Assembly (NCBI GenBank): GCA_945871065.1
Contig: CAMBUL010000001.1
Location: 1 to 41,665 of the forward strand
DNA from: Chthoniobacter flavus
GTDB lineage: Bacteria > Verrucomicrobiota > Verrucomicrobiia > Chthoniobacterales > JACTMZ01
DNA: 41,665 nucleotides
Reading direction: 5' to 3'
Below the pieces are notes generated by a model, which made no database searches, was not told where the DNA came from, and saw nothing but the letters and a program-made list of their open reading frames with translations. Positions 9,272 through 17,713 of this stretch are shown piece after piece. A program made the translations under genes and the position numbers. How positions within the stretch are numbered: position 1 is the first letter of the stretch; each line of letters starts with the position of its first letter.

Positions 9272-11421
9272 ACCGGCGCTCCGATGAATTCCGCATTGCG
9301 GTCCTCGCCTCGCTGGTATTGGCCGCCATGCTGCTGCTGGCCGGAAAACTCTGGTATGTGCAGGTGGCTCGCGGCGAGGAATATACTTCGCGCATCCGGA
9401 ACAGTTCGCAGGTCAGCGTGCGCCTGCCCGCCGTGCGGGGCGAGATCATCGACCGCAACGGCATCCCCCTGGCGCGCAATCGTGCCAGTCTGGCGGTGGA
9501 ATTCTATCTGCCAGAAATGGCGCGTGATTACCGCGCGCGCCACGGAAATGTTCCAATGCGCAACTACCGTACAACGGTACGCGGCATGATGACGGAGAAA
9601 TCCGAGCCCGACATCGTCAAGATCATCAATGAGGCGGTCATGCCGCGTCTCACCCAGCTCGGGTTGGCCCGCGACTACAACGCCAACCAATTGCGGCTCC
9701 ATTTCCGCAACGACACCGAGGTGCCTTACACCTACATCGAGGAAATGGACTTCGATACCATGGCACGTTTTGCCGAGCACGATGTGGGCCTCACCGGGGT
9801 CAATATCACGGCCCGGCCGGTGCGCCGCTATGTTTACGGAGCCCTCGGCTCGCATTTGCTCGGCTACGTCGGCACGCCATCCGAGATCGACAAGGAAGAA
9901 GCTGGCCGGTTCAACTTTTACCAACCCGACACCGAGGGCAAAGCGCAGATCGAACTCGCGCTCGACGCCGATCTCAAAGGCACAGCCGGTGCTCGTATCA
10001 TGCAACGCAATGCCAAGGGGCAGATCGACGGTGAAATTGAACGGCGCGCGCCCCTGCCGGGCAACAACGTGCAGCTGACCATCGACGCACGCATCCAGTA
10101 CATCACGGAAAAAGCCCTGCGGGCAGTCGGGCGCGCGGCGGCCGTGGTCATCGATCCGCGCAATGGTGACATCCTTGCCATGGCCAGCGTACCTTCGTAC
10201 GACCCAAACAGTTTCATTCCGGTTATCTCCTCCGCCGGATGGGCCGAATTGACGGGTGATACGACCGATCCATTGATCAATCGCGCTCTCAGCGCCTACG
10301 CGCCGGGGTCAACCTACAAAATTCCCGTTGCCCTCGCCGGCTTGCGGGCCGGTCTCGACGAACGCCGTCTCAACTGCAGCGGTGGGGTGCGCTACGGAGA
10401 CAAAGTAATGGCCTGCTGGATCGCCTCGAAAAACGGGGCCCACGGCACCCTCGACCTTCAGTCCGCCATCCGGGTGTCTTGTAATGCCTTCTTCTACCAA
10501 TACGGCAATGCCGCGGGCATCGATGAAATCGTTGCCGCCGGCCACATGCTCGGGCTTGGCGAAAAATCTGGCCTGCCCCTCTCCGCCGAAGCACCCGGCA
10601 TTTTACCCGGGCCCGAGTGGATGCGGGTGAACCGCCCGCGCGAACGGTGGTCGAGCGGACAGACGGCCAACGTTTCCATCGGTCAGGGCTACGTACTCGC
10701 CTCGCCGCTGCAGATGGCCATGCTCACCGCGACCGTGGCCAACGGTGGCACCAGCTATTTCCCACGCCTGGTCGACAAAATCCTCGCGCCCGACGGCTCG
10801 GTGGTACGCCAGGAGCCGGTCAAAGTCCGGGCCAACCTTCTCGAGCAAGGTCTCACCACGGAGCAAATCGAGAAAGTGCGGCGCGGGATGTGGGATGTGG
10901 TCAACCGCGGCGGAGGCACGGCTCCCGGGGCACGCCTCGCCGGATACGAAGTGGCCGGCAAAACGGGCACGGCGCAATTCTGGCGTGGTGGCATCAAGGA
11001 CAACCACACCTGGTTCCTTGCCTTCGCCCCCTACGACGCGCCGCGTTACGCGGTCAGCGTCATCGTGCAGGGCGCGCAGTCCGGCGGCGGAGTGGCCGCA
11101 CCCATCGCGGCAAAAATTCTTTCCGACGTATTCAAAATGGAGGAGGGCACACCGGTGGAGGTCGCCTCACTCGACCCGGCCAAAGGCAGTTTCCAATTCG
11201 TCTCCAGCGTGGACTTCGGCCGCGCCATCCCCGCCGCGCTGGCCGACGCGCCACCCGAGGAATTCGCCGCGTCGGAAGGCATGGTCGATGCCGTGCCTCC
11301 CACGGTTCGGCCGGCCGCCGACGACGAGGGAACCGTAGAAGGCAAGAAACCCAATATTTTCCAACGAATTTTCGGCGGCAACAAGAAGAAGGAGCAGAAA
11401 CCTTCTTCGCGGCGCCCCTAA
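9268..11421 (+). CDS. mrdA: Penicillin-binding protein 2 (elongation transpeptidase)
   Basis: Class B PBP of 717 residues that cross-links peptidoglycan during cylinder growth. The start is ATG 9268 (MNRRSDEFRIAVLASL), overlapping the mreD stop. The track ORF is 77 codons too long. An N-terminal signal-anchor helix is followed by the dimerisation/pedestal part (RGEIIDRNGIPLARN) and the transpeptidase domain. All three catalytic motifs are present: STYK with Ser at about residue 348, SCN at about 404 and KTGT at about 565. The C-terminal 100 or so residues are a polar extension rich in Glu, Ala and Pro that ends in Lys-rich sequence, somewhat longer than in E. coli PBP2. Confidence 0.96.
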   Translation: MNRRSDEFRIAVLASLVLAAMLLLAGKLWYVQVARGEEYTSRIRNSSQVSVRLPAVRGEIIDRNGIPLARNRASLAVEFYLPEMARDYRARHGNVPMRNYRTTVRGMMTEKSEPDIVKIINEAVMPRLTQLGLARDYNANQLRLHFRNDTEVPYTYIEEMDFDTMARFAEHDVGLTGVNITARPVRRYVYGALGSHLLGYVGTPSEIDKEEAGRFNFYQPDTEGKAQIELALDADLKGTAGARIMQRNAKGQIDGEIERRAPLPGNNVQLTIDARIQYITEKALRAVGRAAAVVIDPRNGDILAMASVPSYDPNSFIPVISSAGWAELTGDTTDPLINRALSAYAPGSTYKIPVALAGLRAGLDERRLNCSGGVRYGDKVMACWIASKNGAHGTLDLQSAIRVSCNAFFYQYGNAAGIDEIVAAGHMLGLGEKSGLPLSAEAPGILPGPEWMRVNRPRERWSSGQTANVSIGQGYVLASPLQMAMLTATVANGGTSYFPRLVDKILAPDGSVVRQEPVKVRANLLEQGLTTEQIEKVRRGMWDVVNRGGGTAPGARLAGYEVAGKTGTAQFWRGGIKDNHTWFLAFAPYDAPRYAVSVIVQGAQSGGGVAAPIAAKILSDVFKMEEGTPVEVASLDPAKGSFQFVSSVDFGRAIPAALADAPPEEFAASEGMVDAVPPTVRPAADDEGTVEGKKPNIFQRIFGGNKKKEQKPSSRRP

Positions 11422-11441
11422 TCAACCCACCCTACTCCATC

Positions 11442-13019
11442 ATGATTGAAAAAGTAAAAAAACTCCTCGGTTTGCCGACCAAATCCAGCGGCGGCTCCCG
11501 CCTCATCGTCAACGCAGAAAAACTAGAAAAGCGGGTTGCCGTGCTGGAGGACGGCAAGCTCGAAGAATACAATGTTGAGCGCGTCAGCGATCGCAACATC
11601 GTCGGTTCCATTTACAAGGGCCGCGTCAAAAACATCGAGCAAGGCCTCAAGGCCATGTTTGTCGACATTGGCTTCGAGAAGAATGCCTTCCTGCATTTCT
11701 GGGACGCTATTCCCGCCGCCTTGGACAGCGGAATCGAGGAAGTGCGCCGTAATACCAATAAAAAACTACCGAAAAAAATCACGGCCAAGGACATTCCGAC
11801 AATCTACCCGCCCGGCTCGGACATCATGGTCCAGGTCAGCAAAGGACCGATCGGGACCAAGGGCCCGCGTATCACAACAAACATCAGCATGCCCGGCCGC
11901 TATCTCGTCCTCATGCCCTACAGCCCGCAGTGCGGCATATCACGCAAGATCGATGATCCGAAGGAACGGGAGCGCCTACGCAAGGTCCTCAACGAACTGG
12001 AAATCCCCGACGGCATGGGCGTCATCATCCGTACCGTCGGCGCCGGCCAGCGCTCACGCTTTTTTGTCCGCGATCTCCATCTGCTGCTCGAGCAGTGGAA
12101 CGACATTGAGAAAAATATGGAGGCACAGCGCGCGCCCTACCAACTTTTCGAGGAACCCGATCTCATCGAGCGCACGGTGCGCGATTTTCTCACCGAGGAG
12201 GTCGACGCCGTAGTATGCGACGATCTTCCCTCCGTCGAGCGGATGCAGGAACTGGTCGCGCAGGTTTCCCCACGCTCGAAGAAACGCATCCAGTTCTACC
12301 AGGAAGAACAGCATATCTTCGAAAAATACGGCGTCGACAAACAGGTCGAGAAGGCTTTCCACCGCCAGGTCTGGCTGCCTTGCGGCGGATACATCGTGAT
12401 CGACGAGACCGAAGCTCTCATCTCGGTCGATGTCAATACCGGCCGGAACAAAGGCGGCAAAGACGTGGAGCGCACCATCCTTCAGACCAACCTGGAGGCG
12501 GCGGACGAAATCGCCCGTCAAATGCGGTTGCGCAACATCGGCGGTCTCATTGTCGCCGATTTCATCGACATGAAATCGCGCAAAGACCAGCAGGCGGTCT
12601 ACCAACTCATGCGGCAGCGCCTCAAACGGGACAAGGCCCGGACCCACGTCCTGCCCATCTCCCAACTCGGGCTGATGGAAATGACCCGACAACGCGCCGC
12701 CGAAAGCATGCGCATGTCCCAGTTCGACCCGTGCCCGTATTGCGAGGGACGTGGCCTGATCAAAAACACCATGACCATGTCCGTCGAGTTGCAGCGCGCC
12801 CTGCATGGTGTGATGCGCAGGAACATCGAGACCATCCACGAAATTAAGGTCATCGTGAATCCGGACCTCCTCAACCGCCTCCGTACGGAGGATGAAGAGC
12901 TGCTTATCGACATCGAACGCCGCTACGGTGGCCGTCTTTCCTTCAAACCCGATCCAACGCTGCACCGCGAGAAGTTTGTCCTGACCGATGCCACGACCGG
13001 TACGGAGCTAAAATCCTGA
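11442..13019 (+). CDS. rng: Ribonuclease G / RNase E family endoribonuclease
   Basis: Single-strand-specific endoribonuclease acting in rRNA and mRNA processing, 525 residues. I start it at ATG 11442 (MIEKVKKLLGLPTKSS). The 800-residue track ORF reads back into mrdA in another frame. There is an S1 domain at about 40-130 (GSIYKGRVKNIEQGLKAMFVDIG). The catalytic core has the two metal-binding aspartates in SVDVNTGRN and VADFIDM. The zinc-link motif CPYCEGRG follows. The large RNase E scaffold tail is absent, so RNase G is the better name. It follows mrdA by 20 bases. Linkage of rng to mreBCD is also seen in enterobacteria. Confidence 0.95.
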   Translation: MIEKVKKLLGLPTKSSGGSRLIVNAEKLEKRVAVLEDGKLEEYNVERVSDRNIVGSIYKGRVKNIEQGLKAMFVDIGFEKNAFLHFWDAIPAALDSGIEEVRRNTNKKLPKKITAKDIPTIYPPGSDIMVQVSKGPIGTKGPRITTNISMPGRYLVLMPYSPQCGISRKIDDPKERERLRKVLNELEIPDGMGVIIRTVGAGQRSRFFVRDLHLLLEQWNDIEKNMEAQRAPYQLFEEPDLIERTVRDFLTEEVDAVVCDDLPSVERMQELVAQVSPRSKKRIQFYQEEQHIFEKYGVDKQVEKAFHRQVWLPCGGYIVIDETEALISVDVNTGRNKGGKDVERTILQTNLEAADEIARQMRLRNIGGLIVADFIDMKSRKDQQAVYQLMRQRLKRDKARTHVLPISQLGLMEMTRQRAAESMRMSQFDPCPYCEGRGLIKNTMTMSVELQRALHGVMRRNIETIHEIKVIVNPDLLNRLRTEDEELLIDIERRYGGRLSFKPDPTLHREKFVLTDATTGTELKS

Positions 13020-13067
13020 TTATGTCCCCGCACCCCTGACCAATCGATCTGGTTTCGGGTGGCCGTG

Positions 13068-14648
13068 ATGAGAAAAGGTAAGTTCGCCCTCTTGCTGCAC
13101 GCGCACCTACCATATGTGCGGCACCCGGAGCACGCGGACTTTCTCGAGGAGGACTGGTTTTACGAGGCGATCGTCGAGACCTACCTGCCGCTGCTCCGTG
13201 TCTTCGAGCGGTTGGCAGCCGAACGGGCCCCGGTACGGGTCACTATGTCGATCACCCCAACGCTGGGTGCAATGATGGAGGACCCCCTGCTCCGGGAGCG
13301 GGCAGCGCGCCATCTCGACCGTTCGGTCGCGCTAGCCGAGAGCGAGGTGTCGCGGACGGCCGGCGATACGGCGGCTCGGGGATTGGCAAAATTTTACCTG
13401 AAGCGCTTCCGGGAGACGCGGGACGATTTTTCTGCGCGGGGTGGACGTCTCATCCCGGCATTCCGTTCCATGCAGGACGCGGGGGTCCTGGAAATCATCA
13501 CCTGCGCGGCAACGCACGGATTTTTACCGCTCATGGCCGAGCACCCGGAGGCAATTCGCGCCCAGATTCTAACAGCGTGCGATTATCACCGCGAACTTTT
13601 CGGGCGCAAACCGTCTGGCATCTGGTTGCCGGAATGCGGTTATTTTCCGGGTCTGGGGAACTATCTGGTCGAGGCGGACCTAAAATGGTTCGTGCTCGAT
13701 GCGCACGGATTGATGTTCGGAAAGCCGCAGCCGTGTTTCGCGATTTATGCGCCCTGCTACACGCCGGAGGGCCCGGCTGTTTTCGCGAGAGATCGCGATT
13801 CAAGCCGGCAGGTATGGAGTCAGGAGGAAGGATACCCCGGGGACCCGGCTTACCGGGATTTCTACCGGGACATCGGCTACGACCTGCCGTTGGATTACCT
13901 GCGGCCATTTCTCGGCGGGGATGCGCAGCGCAAATTCACCGGACTCAAGTACCATCGCATCACCGGCCGCGCGGCGGAAAAGGAGCTGTATCAACGCCCG
14001 TGGGCCGAGGCGGCAGTCGAGGCACATGCTTCGGATTTTTTGGCCAAACGCCTCCGGCAATTCGAACCCTTGTGCGCGGAAATGCCGGTCGAACCGGTCA
14101 TCATCAGTCCTTTCGATGCCGAATTGTTCGGTCACTGGTGGTTCGAGGGACCAGAATTTCTCGACCTCTTCCTGCGCAAGGCGGCTTATGATCAGGATGT
14201 CTTCGAGCTGGCCACCCCGACGGATTACCTGACCGGCCACGAAATCCTCCAGGTTGTCGAGCCGTGCGCGTCGAGTTGGGGTAACAAGGGTTATTGGGAG
14301 GTGTGGCTCGACCAGTCCAATGCGTGGATCTATCCCCATTTGCATGCTGCGGCCCGCCGCATGACCGAGATGGCCCGTCATTATGAAAAGACCAAGAGCA
14401 AAGAGAAAGAAGAGACTCTCCGGCAGATGGGGCGCGAACTTTTGCTCGCCCAGTCAAGCGACTGGGCTTTCCTCATGCGCACGGGGACGGCCAAAGACTA
14501 CGCGGCAAAACGGACGAAGGACCACCTGCTGCGTTTCAATCATCTCTACGACATCTTGCGGAACGGGCGGACGGACAAGGATTTTCTGGCCGCATGTCGA
14601 GAACGTGACAACATCTTCCCCGACCTCGAATGGCGCTATTACCTCTAG
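13068..14648 (+). CDS. Glycoside hydrolase family 57 protein, probable 1,4-alpha-glucan branching enzyme
   Basis: Alpha-glucan-active enzyme, 526 residues, of the GH57 type that includes the TK1436/DUF1957 branching enzymes. The N-terminus MRKGKFALLLHAHLPYVRHPEH is the family opening. This favours ATG 13068 over the two in-frame GTG codons just upstream. The catalytic pair is visible: the nucleophile Glu in GIWLPECGYFPG and the acid/base Asp in SPFDAELFGHWWFEGP. The C-terminal helical region contains SSWGNKGYWEVWL and many Trp residues, typical of the branching subgroup. It would act on cytoplasmic glycogen-like polymers. There is no signal peptide. The next gene begins inside its 3' end. An amylase-type GH57 is possible but less likely. 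Confidence 0.88.
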   Translation: MRKGKFALLLHAHLPYVRHPEHADFLEEDWFYEAIVETYLPLLRVFERLAAERAPVRVTMSITPTLGAMMEDPLLRERAARHLDRSVALAESEVSRTAGDTAARGLAKFYLKRFRETRDDFSARGGRLIPAFRSMQDAGVLEIITCAATHGFLPLMAEHPEAIRAQILTACDYHRELFGRKPSGIWLPECGYFPGLGNYLVEADLKWFVLDAHGLMFGKPQPCFAIYAPCYTPEGPAVFARDRDSSRQVWSQEEGYPGDPAYRDFYRDIGYDLPLDYLRPFLGGDAQRKFTGLKYHRITGRAAEKELYQRPWAEAAVEAHASDFLAKRLRQFEPLCAEMPVEPVIISPFDAELFGHWWFEGPEFLDLFLRKAAYDQDVFELATPTDYLTGHEILQVVEPCASSWGNKGYWEVWLDQSNAWIYPHLHAAARRMTEMARHYEKTKSKEKEETLRQMGRELLLAQSSDWAFLMRTGTAKDYAAKRTKDHLLRFNHLYDILRNGRTDKDFLAACRERDNIFPDLEWRYYL

Positions 14649-16171
14649 CTGTCGCCGTGATGGTTTGCGCGACCGTTGCCCTGGCGACCCCGCCGGGAGA
14701 AACGGTCCCGCACGACACGTCGATTCGATTTGTCCCGGCCACCGCCAGCGGAATGGTGAGCCTCGGCATCTATGACCGTCAGGGGGTCTTGGTGCGTGTA
14801 CTCTGCGACGAGTGGCCTTTCAGCCGTTTCCGCATCGGCCTCAATGGGCTGTCAACCAGTTGGGATGGAAAGGACGATGCCGGACGGTCCGTGGCAGCAG
14901 GAACATATACGGCGCGCGGCTTCGTTGTCGGCGACATCGCAGTCAGCGGCGAGGCCTTCCATTTCAACGATTGGATCGAGGCTGCCGATTCGCCACGCAT
15001 CGTTTCGGTGGCGGCGACGCAACTCGTTTCCGGCGGCGACATCCTGCTCATGGCAAGGTTGGCGGGTGAAAGCGGGGCGCTTGTCCGCTATTCGCCGGAG
15101 ACCAAAGCACGCTGGAAAACAATGATCACCGAACCGCAGACAGTGCCGGCAGGCACCGCACAACTGGCCGCCGGCAACCACGTCGCCTTCGTCCTGCTCG
15201 ATGGAAAATTGCGGGGGGTGGGATTGGAAGATGGTGCGGAAGTCCCGTTGCCCGTGAAAACAGATGAAATCGTGGCTGTCGCCGCGCGGGGGGATCGTCT
15301 CGCCCTGCTCGATGCGGATGCGGTGCGGTTCTACGTTCTTCCCTCCTTCACTTCACAAGGTGAAGCGACCAACCTTCCCTCACCACTCACCTCGCTGGCC
15401 CTGCTCGACCAAGGTGCTGTGGCGGCGGGTGCGGATGGCTCGGTTTGGCGCTGGCAAGCGGGCTGGTCGAAGCTCGAGATGCCAGCGGAGGCCAAAGTGC
15501 GGACCGTTTCGTCCGGGCGGGACAATACCTTCTGGGTCCTCGAGGAGCGGGCCGATGGTTCGACCTGCGTGGCACAATACGGCCCAGAAGAAGGACGACT
15601 GGCCGAATGGAGTCCACCGGCGGGCGGAGGAAACATTACCTCGCTCGCCGCAACGCCGGAGGCGGATTATTTCTTGGCCACGCTGGCTGTTCCGGACGGT
15701 CAACGCACCGTGGCCATCCGGCGCCGGGGCGATGGCGAGGGTTGGGAATATGTCTTCGACAAAAAGATCACGGATAGTTCGGGCTTCGGATGGCGTGACG
15801 GGGCTTTGGCCGCTTCGGATGGCGAGATACCGGCCGAGGTCACGGTGCGTCTGGTTGAAAACCCGCTCGATCCGGGCGCCTCACGACAGTTGGTCCTGGG
15901 CGCCACAGCACATGAAAACGGCCCGGTGCTGGGGACGACCGATGGCTTGCCGCTCCTGCGCATGTCGACCGGAACTGGAGATAACCGCGTGATGATGGTG
16001 CCCGGAGGAGAAGAAAATACGGCTCGTTTTTTCCAGGGCGATGGGGCGTGCGTGGAAGAATACGCACTGTCGAACCTCGGCGCCATCACGTCGTTCGACG
16101 CGGGGATAATCAGGATGTCTGGCGGCCACGAGACCGATCCACCGCCGTTAGAAGAGGAAGCGATCCCTTGA
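14630..16171 (+). CDS. Secreted protein with FlgD-like Ig segment and propeller-like repeats
   Basis: Exported protein of 513 residues with a clear signal peptide (MALLPLAVAVMVCATVALA, then TPPGE). Residues about 25-105 look like an FlgD-type Ig-like fold: VSLGIYDRQGVLVRVL, followed by SWDGKDDAGRSVAAGTYTARG. The rest is built of short beta-rich units with repeated patterns such as VSVAATQLVSGGDILLMARL and LTSLALLDQGAVAAG, consistent with a beta-propeller. There are no Cys-rich or catalytic motifs. It overlaps the GH57 gene by 19 bases, so the two are coupled despite acting in different compartments. The function is unknown. Confidence 0.78.
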   Translation: MALLPLAVAVMVCATVALATPPGETVPHDTSIRFVPATASGMVSLGIYDRQGVLVRVLCDEWPFSRFRIGLNGLSTSWDGKDDAGRSVAAGTYTARGFVVGDIAVSGEAFHFNDWIEAADSPRIVSVAATQLVSGGDILLMARLAGESGALVRYSPETKARWKTMITEPQTVPAGTAQLAAGNHVAFVLLDGKLRGVGLEDGAEVPLPVKTDEIVAVAARGDRLALLDADAVRFYVLPSFTSQGEATNLPSPLTSLALLDQGAVAAGADGSVWRWQAGWSKLEMPAEAKVRTVSSGRDNTFWVLEERADGSTCVAQYGPEEGRLAEWSPPAGGGNITSLAATPEADYFLATLAVPDGQRTVAIRRRGDGEGWEYVFDKKITDSSGFGWRDGALAASDGEIPAEVTVRLVENPLDPGASRQLVLGATAHENGPVLGTTDGLPLLRMSTGTGDNRVMMVPGGEENTARFFQGDGACVEEYALSNLGAITSFDAGIIRMSGGHETDPPPLEEEAIP

Positions 16172-16195
16172 GTCGGGATACTGTTTTTCCGGGCC

Positions 16196-16849
16196 TCAAG
16201 CGCCACGCAAGGCCGCCACGAAATCGCGCATTTTGACGGGGTCTTTGATCCCGGGCGACGACTCGACGCCGCTTGCGGTGTCGACAGCGGTGGGGGCGAC
16301 CCGGGCCACTGCGGCGGCGACGTTGCCCGCGTGGAGCCCCGCGGACAGCACAACGGGGCGGTGGCCGGCGACCCGGGCGGCAAGCGACCAGTCGATCACC
16401 CGGCCGGTTCCACCGAACAAGCCGGGGGCGTGGGCGTCGAGCAAAAGGCAGGGAGCCGGATCGCCGGCCGCCACATCGGCCGAGGCATGGTCGGATAAGG
16501 GGCGTGCTTTGATATAGAACTCCCCGCCGTGTTCTGCACAGAAAGCCGGAGTTTCATCACCGTGGAATTGAATGGCGTGAAACAGACCGCTGCCGCGAAG
16601 GCGGTGCAAAAGCTCCTTGTCTGCATTGACCACCACGGCTATGCGTCCGACCTCCTCCGGCAAGCGCTCGATCCATCCGGTCACGTCAGCCAGCGGAACG
16701 TGTCGCTTTGATTCGGGATAAAAATTGAAGCCGAGCGCATCAATCCCGGCCGTGATGGCCGCCAAAGCATCTTCCTCTCGGGTGATACCGCAGACTTTGA
16801 TGCCGGGTCGTCCACCCTGCAGCCATCGCCGCAAACCCGCGGGAACCAT
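16196..16849 (-). CDS. trpF: Phosphoribosylanthranilate isomerase
   Basis: Tryptophan-pathway (beta-alpha)8 isomerase converting N-(5-phosphoribosyl)anthranilate to CdRP, 217 residues. The family motifs are present in order: IKVCGITREEDA with the catalytic Cys, GFNFYPESKRHV, VVVNADKE, IQFHGDE, LLDAHAPGLFGGTG with the catalytic Asp, LSAGLHAGNV, and DTASGVESSPGIKD for phosphate binding. It begins with about 15 extra residues before the first strand. The gene converges with the secreted-protein gene, 24 bases apart, and starts 2 bases after the stop of the upstream membrane-protein gene. No other trp gene is in the window. Confidence 0.95.
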   Translation of the reverse strand: MVPAGLRRWLQGGRPGIKVCGITREEDALAAITAGIDALGFNFYPESKRHVPLADVTGWIERLPEEVGRIAVVVNADKELLHRLRGSGLFHAIQFHGDETPAFCAEHGGEFYIKARPLSDHASADVAAGDPAPCLLLDAHAPGLFGGTGRVIDWSLAARVAGHRPVVLSAGLHAGNVAAAVARVAPTAVDTASGVESSPGIKDPVKMRDFVAALRGA

Positions 16850-16851
16850 GA

Positions 16852-17280
16852 TTAATCGAGGGTGCGACCCCGGGCCTGTTTGATGACCGTGTGATGGGTG
16901 AGCGGGTAGATGCGTCCGTCACTACCGCGGAAAAATGCACTGAGTATCCAGCTGATTATGCTGATAACGAGGCCGCCCCAGAAGGCGGCCCAAAAGCCCG
17001 ACACGGTGAACGAGCTGCCCGGCAAAATGCCGGAGACAAACCAAAGGAGGAGTGCGTTAAGCACGAGGATAAAGAATCCCATGGTGACGAGAATAAGGGG
17101 CAAACAGAGGATCAGAAGCAGGGGGCGCACCAAGGCATTGATCATACCCAAGAGGAGCGAGGCGAAGGCCAGACCAGTGAAGCTGGTATAATCGATCCCC
17201 GGCACGATCCATGCCGCAGCAAAGACCGACACCGCGGTGACGAACCACCGGATGAAAAATTCGGCCAAGGAAATACCCAC
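16852..17280 (-). CDS. Small membrane protein of the four-helix phage-holin-like family (PF04020 type)
   Basis: Membrane protein of 142 residues with four hydrophobic segments (FFIRWFVTAVSVFAAAWIVPG, GLAFASLLLGMINALVRPLLL, LVTMGFFILVLNALLLWFVSG, FWAAFWGGLVISIISWILSAFF). The NALVRPLL and LNALLLW motifs and loop lengths match the Phage_holin_4_2 / YvlD family of bacterial membrane proteins. The name comes from similarity to holins. There is no phage context here and the physiological role is unknown. The C-terminus is a short basic tail. It is cotranscribed with trpF. Confidence 0.85.
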   Translation of the reverse strand: MGISLAEFFIRWFVTAVSVFAAAWIVPGIDYTSFTGLAFASLLLGMINALVRPLLLILCLPLILVTMGFFILVLNALLLWFVSGILPGSSFTVSGFWAAFWGGLVISIISWILSAFFRGSDGRIYPLTHHTVIKQARGRTLD

Positions 17281-17322
17281 ACACCCAGCCTAAACCCACG
17301 AACGCAGGGTGAAAGCCGAAAA

Positions 17323-17351
17323 AACTTGGCCCCCGGCAGGCCTCCCAAGTT
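17323..17351. promoter_or_regulatory. inverted repeat between divergent promoters
   Basis: AACTTGG and CCAAGTT are perfect 7-bp arms with a 15-base GC-rich spacer, placed between the divergent starts at 17280 (-) and 17380 (+). An A-run flanks one side and GTTAAC the other. It could be an operator or a hairpin. TTGGCC and TTAACT within it, 18 bases apart, could serve as a weak rightward promoter. The evidence is positional only. Confidence 0.3.
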
Positions 17352-17379
17352 AACTAACCCCTGAACACACATCTGGAAT

Positions 17380-17670
17380 ATGCCTAAAAAAGTCAAAAAG
17401 TCCGCCGCCAAGCCGGCCAAAAAGGCGGTCAAAAAAACCACAGCGCGCAAACCGGTCGCCGCCCGCAACCGCGCCTCCATCGCCATCCCGGCCCGAGTCA
17501 TGACCCGCCGGGTGGGAGGAAAATCGGAAGTGGTCGGCCTTGTCGGTTCGGTCACAATGGAAGACATCGCTCTGAAAGCTTATTACCTCGCCGAGCGCCG
17601 GATAAATTCCGGCCTACCGGGCGACTCGGAATCCGACTGGCTGCAAGCCGAGCGCGAGTTGCGCCGTTAA
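17380..17670 (+). CDS. DUF2934 protein with Lys/Ala-rich histone-H1-like tail
   Basis: Small basic protein of 96 residues. Residues 1-35 are a Lys/Ala-rich low-complexity tail (KKVKKSAAKPAKKAVKK) resembling the tails of bacterial histone-H1-like proteins. Residues about 58-96 match the DUF2934 module, with MEDIALKAYYLAERRI and a final DWLQAERELRR. The tail suggests nucleic-acid binding, but the DUF2934 role is unknown. It sits 43 bases upstream of menF and has its own probable promoter region at 17281-17379. The codon use looks like that of its neighbours. Confidence 0.8.
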   Translation: MPKKVKKSAAKPAKKAVKKTTARKPVAARNRASIAIPARVMTRRVGGKSEVVGLVGSVTMEDIALKAYYLAERRINSGLPGDSESDWLQAERELRR

Positions 17671-17713
17671 GAGGTCACCGAATCCTGGGCCACCGCGCGG
17701 GACGTAAATCTTT

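Noticed and set aside
16852-17280. Possible prophage remnant because of the holin-like name
   Set aside because: No endolysin, integrase, structural gene or attachment site is nearby. The family is widespread in bacterial chromosomes and the gene is paired with trpF.
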